64,000 nt of DNA, taken from Fagopyrum homotropicum (lineage: Eukaryota; Streptophyta; Magnoliopsida; Caryophyllales; Polygonaceae). Shown in pieces: positions 10,944 to 20,792 of the stretch. The stretch is taken from the NCBI GenBank assembly GCA_033239125.1, contig BSWB01000004.1:117809235-117873234 (forward strand), given 5' to 3'. Position 1 is the first letter of the stretch; the number at the start of each line of letters is the position of its first letter. The translations under genes were made by a program, and so were the position numbers. The notes beneath the pieces were generated by a model. That model saw only the letters and a list, made by a program, of their open reading frames with translations. It made no database searches and had not been told where the DNA came from.

Positions 10944-12435
10944 TCAATCCTCGGTCGGTGGTGGTGGTGGAGGATACGGATACATCGGTGCACTAGGATC
11001 ATAGAAGTGGCCGAACTGATGGTAGTATAAGTCTCTCATCTGGCCGTCGTAGGAGGAATGCCTAGCGTCCGTCTCCCACCGGTACTCCCTGAACTGAGTG
11101 TTCAAGGTGTCATAGTCGGTGTAGAGAGCGTGATAGTCGGTGCGGAGGCTCTGGAAGCTAGAGACTAAGTCTCTAAAGTGGCGGGGAAGTCGACGTCCTC
11201 GTCCATGGCCTGAGGCATGTGCAAAAGAGTGGCGAGGTGGCTGCATGTCATCCTCTGTCTCCTCAGTGCCTCTACTAGTCCTTCTAGGTCCTGCACCATG
11301 AGTGTCGGTGTCCATGGCATCCGTGGCGTGACCACTATAAGTGTCACTCTCGAACTCAAGCATGTTCCCCTGGTGTGCTCTATCCTCATCATCCTCCTCG
11401 TCCTCAGCGTCACCTGCATCATCATCATAATATATAGGAGGAGATATTTCCTCAAGCATCAATTTGAACGTTTCCTTCCAATTCCTCCTATTCCGAATAG
11501 TGTATTCGGACTTCCAAATAATCTCGGATGACTTCTTCTTTGGATCCTTTGCCCATGGTATGGGCACATGAAGGGTTCCTCTCCCTCGAGGAATCAAAAC
11601 CTGTCGGACAACCAATCTCTGTGAACCTAAGGGAAGGGCACTCTCAGCTAGAGTGCAACCCGAGAAGTCTAACTCCAATGCCTTAGCCACATGAGTGACA
11701 AGGCCTCCAGCACAAATGTCACCCTTTGCCTTGTTGGCTATCTTTCCTAGATAGTCAGCAAGCATGGAGGTGATGTTGGGGACGGTAGTGCATGTCATAC
11801 AGTATAAGATGAAGAGCTCGTCAGCCTTGAGCTTCTGTGGGGTCTCCGTACGAGCAAATAAGCTTTCACTAAGGATCCTATGTACTACCTTAAAGGAGAG
11901 GTTGTACATACTAGCCTCCTTCGAATTCCCGGGTCTCCACTTATCTCCTCCATATTCTCCCACCGAAATGTGTTCCCAAAAAGCGCTAGAGCTTACTCCT
12001 CTCGCAAATGTGCCTACATTAGAGTAAGAGAAACCAAACAAATCCCCAAAGTCATCTATACTCATAGCATGGTTGCGATTCATGAGACGGAAAGAGACCG
12101 CTCTCTCTAGGGTCATGCTCGAATGTGCTAAGGAATTCTAAGGTGATCTTGGTGTAAGCATCTTCTCTTATCATAGCAAACTAACTCAGCCTAGCTTTAT
12201 CTAACATCATGTCCACATCCTCTCGAATAAACAAGGAGTCTAAGTCGTCTAGCACAATGTATCGAGGAGGGGTGAATGAGCGATCTAAGATACGTTCATA
12301 TCTTTTCTTGTGTTTGGATGCAGGAGGTGGAAGTTTTGGAATGGTTTGAGAGGGTGGTGGAGGTGGTGGAGGAGCTTTGGAAGAAGATCCCTTCTTCTTC
12401 CCCGTATTTCTAGTTATTCTCTTCACAATATTCAT
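10944..12435 (-). pseudogene. Athila ORF-1-like protein gene of element A, broken
   Basis: It lies downstream of pol in the position of the env-like gene of Athila elements. ATG at 12435 (MNIVKR) is chosen because D and E start with MD(L/F)VRR at the aligned place. A basic, Ser/Lys and poly-Pro N-terminus leads to ERILDRSFTPPRYIVLDDLD. The conserved core is AVSFRLMNRNHAMSIDDFGDLFGF, SLFARTETPQKLKADELFILYCM and a GGLVTHVAKAL block. An acidic linker, an Arg-rich patch, a coiled region and a proline-rich end ending at 10944 follow. A stop near 12181 and a frameshift near 12117 break it. Core identity with D/E is only about 35-40 percent by eye, against above 80 percent in integrase. Function unknown; it matches the ATHILA ORF-1 type by overall pattern. 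Confidence 0.72.
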
Positions 12436-13345
12436 TTCTGCAACTAAAAATCGGCCTGTTCTTGGCAAAAATTGTCCGATTTTTCTGTCGATTTCTATGA
12501 TTCTCACAATTCTGTAAAGTTCTGTCTCAACTATCACCACACACAGTCTCCTATAGTAATTCCTAAGCAAACCCCTCAATCAATCTCAACAAACAAACAC
12601 TTTCTAAGCAAGATTCAAATTCGAATGAGAAACTTAGGTTTCGGAATGAAAAACCTGAATTCCGGATGGAAGAGTCGATTGCCGAGTTTGTTGTTGCTAG
12701 ATCCTTGTTCCTTGTTGAAAATGCTTCAGTTTGGAGCCAAGAATCGTTCAAAACGGTAAAGGAATGAGGAATTTAGGGGGTGGGCGATTTTCAGAGCTTT
12801 TGAGAGAAAGAAATCGAAAATGGGGGGTTTTGTGGAATGGGGGAATCGAGTGTTTAAGTCTTTATATAGGCTTGAGATTTAATAAAGAAAATCGGACGAT
12901 TAATCTGGGCGATTTATTCGTCGGGTCGATTTTCTTCATTCTCTCAGAACACAAAGAAAAAATCAGACGATTTTTGTGGAGAGGGTCGATTTGGTGGTCG
13001 ATTTTTCTTTCTGTTGTCAAAAATCGACTTGCTCTGTTCCTGAATGGAACGATTTACTTTGTGTAACTCGATTTCCTTCCTTGTTTTTCTTGAAAATTGA
13101 GATTTGAACTAATTTATGCTCCCTTACTCCATGGATCTCTCAAATTGGACCTAATTTCCTACGATTAATGACACGACAAAACAAGAGTGCATCGAGGAAC
13201 AAATAAAAGCGAAAAAATAAAAGAAACAAAGCAACTAAACTAAGCTAACTAAGTGATGAAAGAAGGGAAAAAATATACTATCATGGGTTGCCTCCCAAGA
13301 AGCGCTTGGTTTATCGTCTTTAGCTGGACGGTGTATGATTTTTGT
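12436..13345 (-). promoter_or_regulatory. Integrase-ORF1 spacer of element A with AAATCG-type palindromes
   Basis: Sub-clusters lie at 12446-12495, just before the ORF1 start, and at 12885-13075. Examples are AAATCGGACGATTA at 12889, GGGTCGATTTTC, AAATCAGACGATTTTT and AAAATCGAC. The conserved post-pol block (complement of GCGCTTCTTGGGAGGCAACC) lies at about 13284-13305. The spacer may act as leader or promoter for ORF1. The equivalent spacer of D and E carries CCACGG palindromes instead. Confidence 0.65.
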
Positions 13346-15389
13346 TCAATGGAGGAGGATAGGAGCTATCTCCTCGACCGGAGCTTCCGGTGTGTATTTC
13401 TTCAACCGTTGGCCATTAACTTTGAAGTTTCCGCTTTGTTCACCCCATACTTCACCAACACCATGGGGGAAAATTCGTTTAATTACATAAGGTCCTGTCC
13501 AACGGGATTTAAGCTTACCTGGGAATAGTCGAAGCTTTGAGTTGAATAGAAGGACTTTATCTCCTTCTTTCAGATCCTTTGGAATGATGTGCTTATCATG
13601 CCAACGCTTCGTCCTTTCCTTGTAGATCTTTGCGTTTTCATACGCATTTAGCCGGATCTCATCCAGCTCATTGATATCTAGAAGTCGCTTCTCTCCAGCT
13701 TCTTTCATGTCAAAGTTGAGCCACTTGATGGCCCAATATGCTTTATGCTCTAGCTCTACCGGAAGATGACAAGATTTACCATAAACGAGATTATATGGAG
13801 TCGTACCTATCAGTGTCTTAAAGGCGGTTCTGTACGCCCATAATGCATCATCAAGCTTCATTGACCAATCCTTCCTTGTTTTAGAGACAGTTTTCTCTAA
13901 AATTCCCTTGATCTCTCTATTGGATATCTCAACTTGTCCGCTAGTTTGCAGATGATATGGTGTAGCAATCTTATGGATCACCCCATACTTAGCCAATAGA
14001 GTCTCGAATCGACGGGCTGTGAAATGCGTTCCTCCGTCACTAATGATGGTTAGGGGAGTTTTGAACCTTGGGAAAATCGTTCTATTGAAGAACTTCACCA
14101 CTACCATTGCATCATTAGTAGGAGAAGCGATTGCTTCAACCCATCTCGAGACATAGTCTACGACAAGAAGTATATATTGGTTTCCGCAAGAAGATGGGAA
14201 AGGTCCCATAAAGTCTACTCCCCATACATCGAAGATCTATACTTCTTGTATGTTGTTGAGAGGCATCTCGTTACTAGATATATTACCTGTCCTTTGACAA
14301 GCATCACAAGCAACAACATATTTTTGCACATCTTTGAATAGTGTAGGCCAAAAGAAACCGGAACGAAGTACCTTTGCACAAGTCTTGTGGGAACTAGCAT
14401 GTCCTCCACATGGAAGAGAATGGCAATGGAGGATGACACTTTCCACCTCATCTTATGGAATACATCTCCTGTATATGCCATCGGGACTTCTTTTGAATAG
14501 AAGAGGTTCATTCCAATAGAAGTGTCAGACGTCCTTAAAGAAATTCTTTCTTTAAGCGTACGAAAGTCCAGGGGGAAGACAAACAAGGTAATTTACAATG
14601 TCAGCAAACCATGGATCATTACCTTTTGAGATGTGTTAAAGACACTCTTCAATCTCATGTAGTTGCTCGTCTGGGAATGAGTCGTCTATAGGGAGTTCAT
14701 CTGTCTCGTCGGTGAGGTATGGAAGACGACTAAGATGGTCAGCAACGGAGTTTTCCGACCCTTTCTTATCACGAATTTCCAAATCGAACTCTTGTAAGAG
14801 TAAGATCCATCTTAGAAGCCTTGGCTTCGCATCCTTCTTCGTGAATAAGTAGCGTATTGCTGAATGATCTGTATAGACAATCACCTTTGCACCTACAAGA
14901 TAGGAACGCAACTTTTCAAAAGCGTAAACTACATCTAAGAGTTCCTTTTCCGTGGTAGCATAGTTGTATTGAGCCCCATCTAGCGTCTTGCTAGCATAGT
15001 AGATGGCATGAGTGCGACCATCTTTCTTCTGTCCAAGTACGGCTCCTATAGCGACATCGCTTGCATCGCACATAACCTCGAAAGGAAGAGTCCAATCGGG
15101 TGGTTGGATGATTCGTGCTGAAATCAAAGCTTCTTTGATCCTGCAGAAAGCATCTAAACAATCCTTAGAAAATTCGAAAGTTGCGTCTTTCATTAAAAGA
15201 TTAGTTAAGGGTTTTGAAATCTTAGAAAAATCCTTTATGAATCTCCTATAGAAGCCTGCATGTCCTAAGAAGCTTCTTATTCCTTTTACGGAAGAGGGAG
15301 GAAGTATCTTTTCAATAGTTTCTATCTTAGCTCTATCAACCTCTATTCCTCTTTGTGATACTAGATGACCTAACACAATCCCTTCAATG
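13346..15389 (-). pseudogene. Element A pol, C-terminal part: RT end, RNase H and integrase
   Basis: It reads from an EGIVLGHLVS block (RT thumb/connection, near 15390) through FEVMCDASDVAIGAVLGQKK and VIVYTDHSAIRYLF (RNase H). It continues through the integrase HHCC finger (HCHSLPCGGHAS then CDAC) to the integrase core with DFMGPFPSS, IISDGGTHF and QVEISNREIKGILEKT (DDE residues). It ends in the GPY/F region (KSRWTGPYVIKRIF) at 13346. In-frame stops lie at about 14634, 14547, 14525, 14447 and 14235, one of which changes a Glu codon to TAG. Its N-terminal continuation is at 41433, on the far side of element D. Confidence 0.93.
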
Positions 15390-15394
15390 ACCAT
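15390..15394. repeat. Target-site duplication of element D, left copy (ACCAT)
   Basis: ACCAT here and at 41428-41432 flank element D exactly. Joining the two sides restores the broken RT frame of element A. Confidence 0.92.
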
Positions 15395-15987
15395 TGTTCG
15401 CCACTTAGCGTGCGTGCAAATAAGTCTTAAATTTATAAAACTAGAAATCAAGCAAGCGAACCCGCAGTGTACGGATCGGCGTAGTAAAGCAAGAATTCCA
15501 GAGTATCGAACATAGGGATTTGGGGGGGAACAAATTCAATTGTAAAGTTGTCAAGCAAGTAAAAGGGTAAAGCTTTGCAAATATTGGGAAAACAACAATC
15601 CTAAAGATCCAGGAATCCAGCTGTGGCAATCGATTCAAGATATACTAAAGATATAAGGATAGAGTTAAGAGTTGCAAAGGTATACTAATGCAAAGCAATG
15701 TACGGTGAAGTTCCAAGGCTTTATATGACTTATCTAAGGACACTCTCTATAAAGGTTGTTGAGGCTTCAGTATAGATAGGATCTAAAGATAAGAATTAGT
15801 ATCAAATACCCAAACTTGTAATCCAAGGATCAAGACTAACTAAACCGATTAAGGTTGTGACACTCGAAATCGAAGTAGAGGTTGTTGAGACTTCACTACT
15901 ACTTAGAAAAGGACAAGCCAAGACTAGATTAAAGCTAATCTTTAAGCTTGGATAAAAGTAAAAGCAAGGTTCGTAAACTGGTACAAA

Positions 15988-16040
15988 TTACGGGCAGATA
16001 TTGAGTTCCACGGCCGTGGAATCTCAAGAACAAACCGTGA
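15988..16040 (-). promoter_or_regulatory. Four-half-site palindromic array in the D LTR (CCACGG type)
   Basis: An outer half-site ending ACGG (15988-15993), a central CCACGGCCGTGG (16008-16019) and an outer CCGTGA (16035-16040) give 14- and 15-bp spacers and a 53-bp span. The spacers contain inverted TTGAG/CTCAA arms that extend the central dyad. The copy in the other D LTR is at about 40355-40407. Confidence 0.75.
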
Positions 16041-16587
16041 TTTTGGTTGTCGGCGAAATCTCTCTAACTCTCAGGGTCCAATCAATTTACGATCGATCTA
16101 TCATCATCTAAGCCACAACTATCAACCCTTCACCTTAGAATTGCTAAAGGGTTTTAGCCAACAACAATCATTATGATATCAAATTCAAGATCTAAAAGAA
16201 TGAAAGACGAAAACCTCCAAAAACCTTCAATAAATCTCAAATCAATCTCAAATCCACAAACAAAGTAATGATGTATATTAGATTCGGAATAACACAAACC
16301 AATCACAATCCTCGATAAGAACGAAGAGCGGGATGTCAATCCGTCTTCTAATCAAACCTAAGGACAAAGCGTAACTTCCAAATCTCCAAGTCTTTGCAAA
16401 TCTCCGTTGCAAAATGACAATCTCTGCACGTCCAATTGAAACCCTAGGCACGTGCAAGTAAGCGTAAGCGAAGGTGACGGAATCTCTTTCCTTCCGTCCT
16501 TTTATAGGGCAAGATAAAATGTCTCTCTCCAGCCCATGTGCGCAATATTGTGTCCATATTTTATTCGGCAAAATATTGCCTAAATCA

Positions 16588-16759
16588 CGGTTCCATAGGA
16601 TTCCACGCCCGTGGTTTAGAGCGTGGAATTTGATTACGGTGCTTCACAACTTCCACGACCGTGTAACTTACTGGAATGCTCCACACTCATGTTGCCAAAG
16701 TTCCACGGCCATGGTTTATAGCGTGGACTTCATTACGGCCGTATTTTAGAGCGTGGAAA
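16588..16759 (-). promoter_or_regulatory. U3 palindrome cluster of element D
   Basis: About ten CCACG or CGTGG half-sites, several as dyads (CCACGCCCGTGG, CCACGACCGTG, CCACGGCCATGG, TACGGCCGTA), lie between the TATA box and the U3 end. The other D LTR repeats this at about 40960-41130. Confidence 0.75.
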
Positions 16760-17054
16760 CATAAGTAGCTCGTAATTCACTTTGTTTTGTGCCATTCTTC
16801 ATCCTAGCATCTTCCTTAGCTCCTTTGTGGTGTCCTCAATCCTTGTATGTGCTCAATTCCTCTCAATCCTCTCTTAATTTGTTCGGAATTAGCTCTTATT
16901 CGCCTACAATCAACACAAAGCTTATGTAGACCTCTATATGGACAATATAGACAAACTAGCTCACAATTGCTTCAATGCTTCATCAATGAACACCAATATG
17001 GATGAAATACATCTAGAAAACATGCCTAAAATATCACAATATTTCATGCTAACA

Positions 17055-18308
17055 AATAATCCCATACTTGCCACTTGCTTGTCCCCAAGCAAGGTCTTTC
17101 AAAAGCTTTAAAACTCAAGTTAGGATGAAATATGTATGCACTCTCAAAACAAAACTTCCTTTAGATGAATGTGCTTTCTAATCAATAGATCATTCTCAAA
17201 CCTTGCTTCATTCGTTCATAAGACTCTCATATACATAATCAAAGACTAAAGAGCAAAGAAAACTCATGAATTTATCAACTTCCATGTAAACATCATAACC
17301 TTCAAACATTATCAAAATCAATCATAAGAAACTTCAATTTAGATCACCAAGTCATATATCATTCTCTTGATCTTAAGGACTTTCAAACAAGGTCTAGAAT
17401 GCGGAGAAGGGAAGGAAAACTTTAAGGAATGTGGTGCATGAATCCGAGAAAGTGGATAACTAACTCTTTTCTTTTTCTCTTGCGGTTTCCGCAACACTTT
17501 CAACTTAGAGCTTCGCTCTCTTCCTTTCAATTCATTTTTCGACTTTACTTTTGGAGTTATGGATAGAGGTGCACAAAAACCGAAGCCTAGGAGATTGACG
17601 TTTCTCAATTTTGTGAGATGCCTCAAACCCTTGATGCACATACCATAATCCGCTAGGAATATCGCTCAATCCGACTTTGGCAAGACACAAACACCCGGCT
17701 ATGTGAATGGTGCCGAGTTACTCATCGTCATGATTGACTTCCCCAAACCTATAATTTCTTTCTATTCTTTTGAATGCAAAATTTTGCTTTCATGGCCCTC
17801 CCACATCAAACATGCCAAATATTCAACTCCTCCAAATTCCCGGATAAGTAAAGGAGGCCATTATTTCATTGAGGGGCTAAATGATCAAAGAAAGAAGAAA
17901 GAAAATCGAATTGCCTTAATCATTTCAACAAGAAGTATAAGAACTTATCATGTGATTTCAACCTTGATTTCTCAATATGATTTAAGTAACATTCTTCACA
18001 TTATGAAACTTACAAAAGAGGAATAATCAACTCATTCAATTTCTTTTCAATTCACTATTTGTTTAAGCATGCGATTGTCATCAAAACTCAATTCACAAGT
18101 AGTTATTATCATAGAAGTCATCTCTATCCTTAGAAGCACAAAATTTTATAAATTTTTCAAATTTTTATGGTTTTTTCAAAAGCTTTTTCATGCAATGCGA
18201 TAATGAAATGTGTAACAATAGAATGAAACATGCAAGGTGTTCTCGATAAAAGCATACAAAGTGAGTAAGAGTTATTACAAACGATTAGTCACACCCCACC
18301 CCATACTT
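17055..18308 (-). other. Element D 3' module with duplicated PPT-like tracts
   Basis: The complement of AAGTATGGG lies at 17061-17069, next to the LTR, and AAGTATGGGGTGGGG ends at 18308, so the tracts are 1239 bp apart. The hairpin AACATT-6-AATGTT lies at 18315-18332. The CGGCACCATTCACATAG / GGTGTTTGTGTCTTGCC block is at about 17680-17720 (complement). An 107-codon plus-strand frame (17703-18026) resembles an antisense frame in E, but A and B do not keep it. Confidence 0.7.
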
Positions 18309-18420
18309 GGAACAAACATTGTCCCTAATGTTCATAAAAGAAAATAAAGAAAGGAAAAGAAAGAAAAAGAACTCACAAAACGGTGATGGAGCGGCTAAAA
18401 TGGTGGATCATCAATGGTCA

Positions 18421-19965
18421 TCACTGAGGTGGCGGTGGAGGTGGAAATGGGTAGAAGCCGGGATCATAGTTCCGCCCAAACTGCTGGCGGTATATATCTC
18501 TCATCATGCGATCATGATCGGCGGCTCGTGCAGCCCTAGCATCTGCACGGATCTCCAAGGCTCCGACCCTGCTGGAGAGGTTGGTGGCCCACTCCGGTAG
18601 CTGCTCATACCACCCGGGCGGGTGGCTGTACCATGCCGGTGCGTCTGACGGTGCTGGTGCGGGTGGTGGTTGTGCATGCCAGGGTGGTGGAGCTCCCATC
18701 CAATCCGGATGAGTGCTATACCATGTAGGAGGGTCCGCCATCCATGTAAGTCTCTTGCTCACACTAGCGCGGCAAGAGGAAGAACCTGAAGCTCTGGCGG
18801 GGCGAGGAGAGTGTCTAGGAGGGTCGGGAACTGCATCCGGCTGATTCGGAAAGGTACCAAAGTCATGCTCTCCTCCTCCTCCCTCATACTCATCACCTCC
18901 TCCCATCTCCTCCTCCTCTACAACTGGTGGTGGTGGAACATAAGGAGGGGCTACTAATCTGTTCGCATGCATGGCAGCGAACGTCTCCTTCCAGTTATGG
19001 CATCCAGCCATAATGGAATACTCAGGAAGTCAAGCAATCTCTCTACCTATCCTACTCTCCCAAGGCATGGCAGCTGTAGGTGGACCTCTATGTGTAGGGA
19101 AAATAATGCCTCTCGTCATGAGGCTCTGAAGTCCTAGAGGTCTAGCTGGAATGCGGGTACATGCGGAGAAGTCTATCCCTAACTGCCTAGCAAGGTGGGT
19201 GACCATCCCAGCGTATCCAATGTTACCGGCCCTATTATTCTTTAGCTTGCTCATAGTAGCAGCTAAGAGGGTGGCACAATCAGCTGGCCTACCGTATAAC
19301 ATACAGTAGAGCAAAAACAACTCGTCCGTCTTAATCTTCTGAGGTGTCTCCGTCCTAGGGAAGAGACACTCAAAAAGCACTCTATGGGCAATCTTCAAGG
19401 CTAGGTGATAGATCAACCTAGCCTTGGTATCAGCAGGTTGCCAGCGGTCCTCGCTGGCGTATACCATAGCTATCTCCTCCCAGAAATCCTTGGCGTACAC
19501 GCCACTAGGGAATCGACCATTGAAGGTCTCATGGAACCCAAAGAAGGCTCCAAACTCTCTAATAGAAAAATCATAATTTCTCTCCATCAGCCGGAAAGAA
19601 ACGGTCCTGTCAATGTGGCTATGCTCAAAAGAGACCACGAACTCCCTAGTGATGTCCTCGTATGCGTCTTCCCGAATAGCGGAGAAGACGACTAATCCGG
19701 CTCTATCTAGTAGCCAAGTGAGATCCCCTACCACATGTAAAGGCTCTAACTCCTCAAGTAGTAAGTATCTCGGTCGTATGACCGCTCTCTTCTCTATCCT
19801 TTCTAAGGCATAGAGATGGTCCTCATGAATCGTAGGGATCCTAGGGGGAGGTGGTGATGGTGATGATGGGGGTGATGGGGGCTCAACAGGTGGTGCTCTA
19901 GAAGAGGAAGAAGTATTGCCTTTCCTCTTTTTATTTCTTTGGGACATTCTCCTAACGAGATCCAT
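18421..19965 (-). pseudogene. Athila ORF-1-like protein gene of element D (one internal stop)
   Basis: ATG at 19965 (MDLVRR) gives about 514 codons. A Lys/Arg and Ser/Pro-rich start precedes IHEDHLYALERIEKRAVIRP. The conserved core follows: TVSFRLMERNYDFSIREFGAFFGF, KDFWEEIAMVYASEDRWQP, LFPRTETPQKIKTDELFLLYCM and GMVTHLARQLGIDFSACT. Then come GCHNWKETFAAMHANRL, an acidic stretch, a Trp/Pro-rich repeat (PPxWY-type units), a helical segment and a poly-Pro tail. One TGA at about 19029 replaces a Trp present in E. No signal peptide or membrane segment is evident, so it does not look like an envelope protein. Low pI patches and Trp/Pro repeats give no function. It is followed by the 3' module. Confidence 0.75.
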
Positions 19966-20792
19966 TTCTGACCAAAACCACGGTCTGTTCTTCAGGTTCC
20001 ACGGCCGTGGTTTACCCAGAGACCGTGATTCGTCTCGTAAATTCGCAAAACTCAGTAGAATCACACCAAACTCAATAGCAAGCAGCCCTAGACTAATTTC
20101 AGTCCAATTCCAATCAGTTCTCCTAAAAATTCTAGCAAAAACGAAGCCGAATCGACAAAGAGAAAGAAGAGGTGAAAAACATAGATTTTCGGATTTTGGA
20201 ATCCGAATTCTATCTTCTCCGGTGATTTGCCGCTCGAATTATTGCTTGGATCTTGTAGGTGACGGAAATTGCTTCAGTTTGGGCTAAAGAATCGTTAAAA
20301 ACGATTAACGAACGAGAAATTGGGAGAGGGGGAAGGCAGTCGGCGATTTGGGCGTGGAATGTGGATTTTTTTGTGTGTTTTGTGAAGAAACGTGATTTTT
20401 ATAGTGGCCGTAAAAAGTTTCGAAAATCACGGTCTATCGGGGTTTCCACGGCCGTTGTTTTGTACGTAACCGTGGTTTTGGTGATTTTTCTCAGGCTTTT
20501 GAAAATTACGGTCACTGTAGCTGTCACGGCCGTGGTTTTGGCCGTGGAACTCTCTGTAATGTGTCAAAGTCCAAGTTTCGCCAATTTTCTTCAAGATTTT
20601 CCTTTCCCCTTTCTTTTCCACTGATCCTACATCCAAAAACACAAACATACCGGAAGGCATCGAAGGCAAAACAAAACAAAACGTCTATACTATTCTAATC
20701 TATGAATCAAAAACAAAAACATAAATGCAATACCTTGGGTCGCCTCCCAAGAAACGCTTTGTTTAAGGTCCGTAGCTAGACCAAATTCGCAC
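19966..20792 (-). promoter_or_regulatory. Integrase-ORF1 spacer of element D with CCACGG palindromes
   Basis: Palindrome groups lie at about 19978-20035 (CCACGG half-site, CCACGGCCGTGG at about 20006, CCGTGA) and 20425-20560 (CCACGGCCGTTG, ACCGTGG, TCACGGCCGTGG and GGCCGTGG). The post-pol block GGGAGGC(A/G)ACCCAAGG is at about 20740-20760 (complement). There is no other coding sequence. Confidence 0.65.

Larger units (their letters stand above)
15395..17054 (-). repeat. Element D 3' LTR (1660 bp)
   Basis: It is full length, TG to CA. On the minus strand a TATAAAAG box lies at 16499-16506, in front of a GGACGG run also present in E. The four-half-site array (15988-16040) and the U3 palindrome cluster (16588-16759) are embedded. 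The conserved U5 block CCGTACACTGCGGGTTCGCT lies near 15455-15480 (complement). Confidence 0.94.

Noticed and set aside
16278..16571. Frames repeated in both D LTRs (also 40651-40944) as a gene
   Set aside because: They are LTR sequence; the frame is not kept in related LTRs of E or F and overlaps the promoter region.
17703..18026. Antisense frame in the D 3' module, similar to E's 37672-37926, reminiscent of antisense ORFs in Tat elements
   Set aside because: D and E are nearly identical DNA, so shared frames are expected. In A and B the aligned region has many stops, giving no sign of selection on the protein.
18421..19965. ORF1 as an envelope protein
   Set aside because: It has the position of an env-like gene, but no signal peptide, membrane span or cleavage motif was seen, and the C-terminus is proline- and tryptophan-rich.
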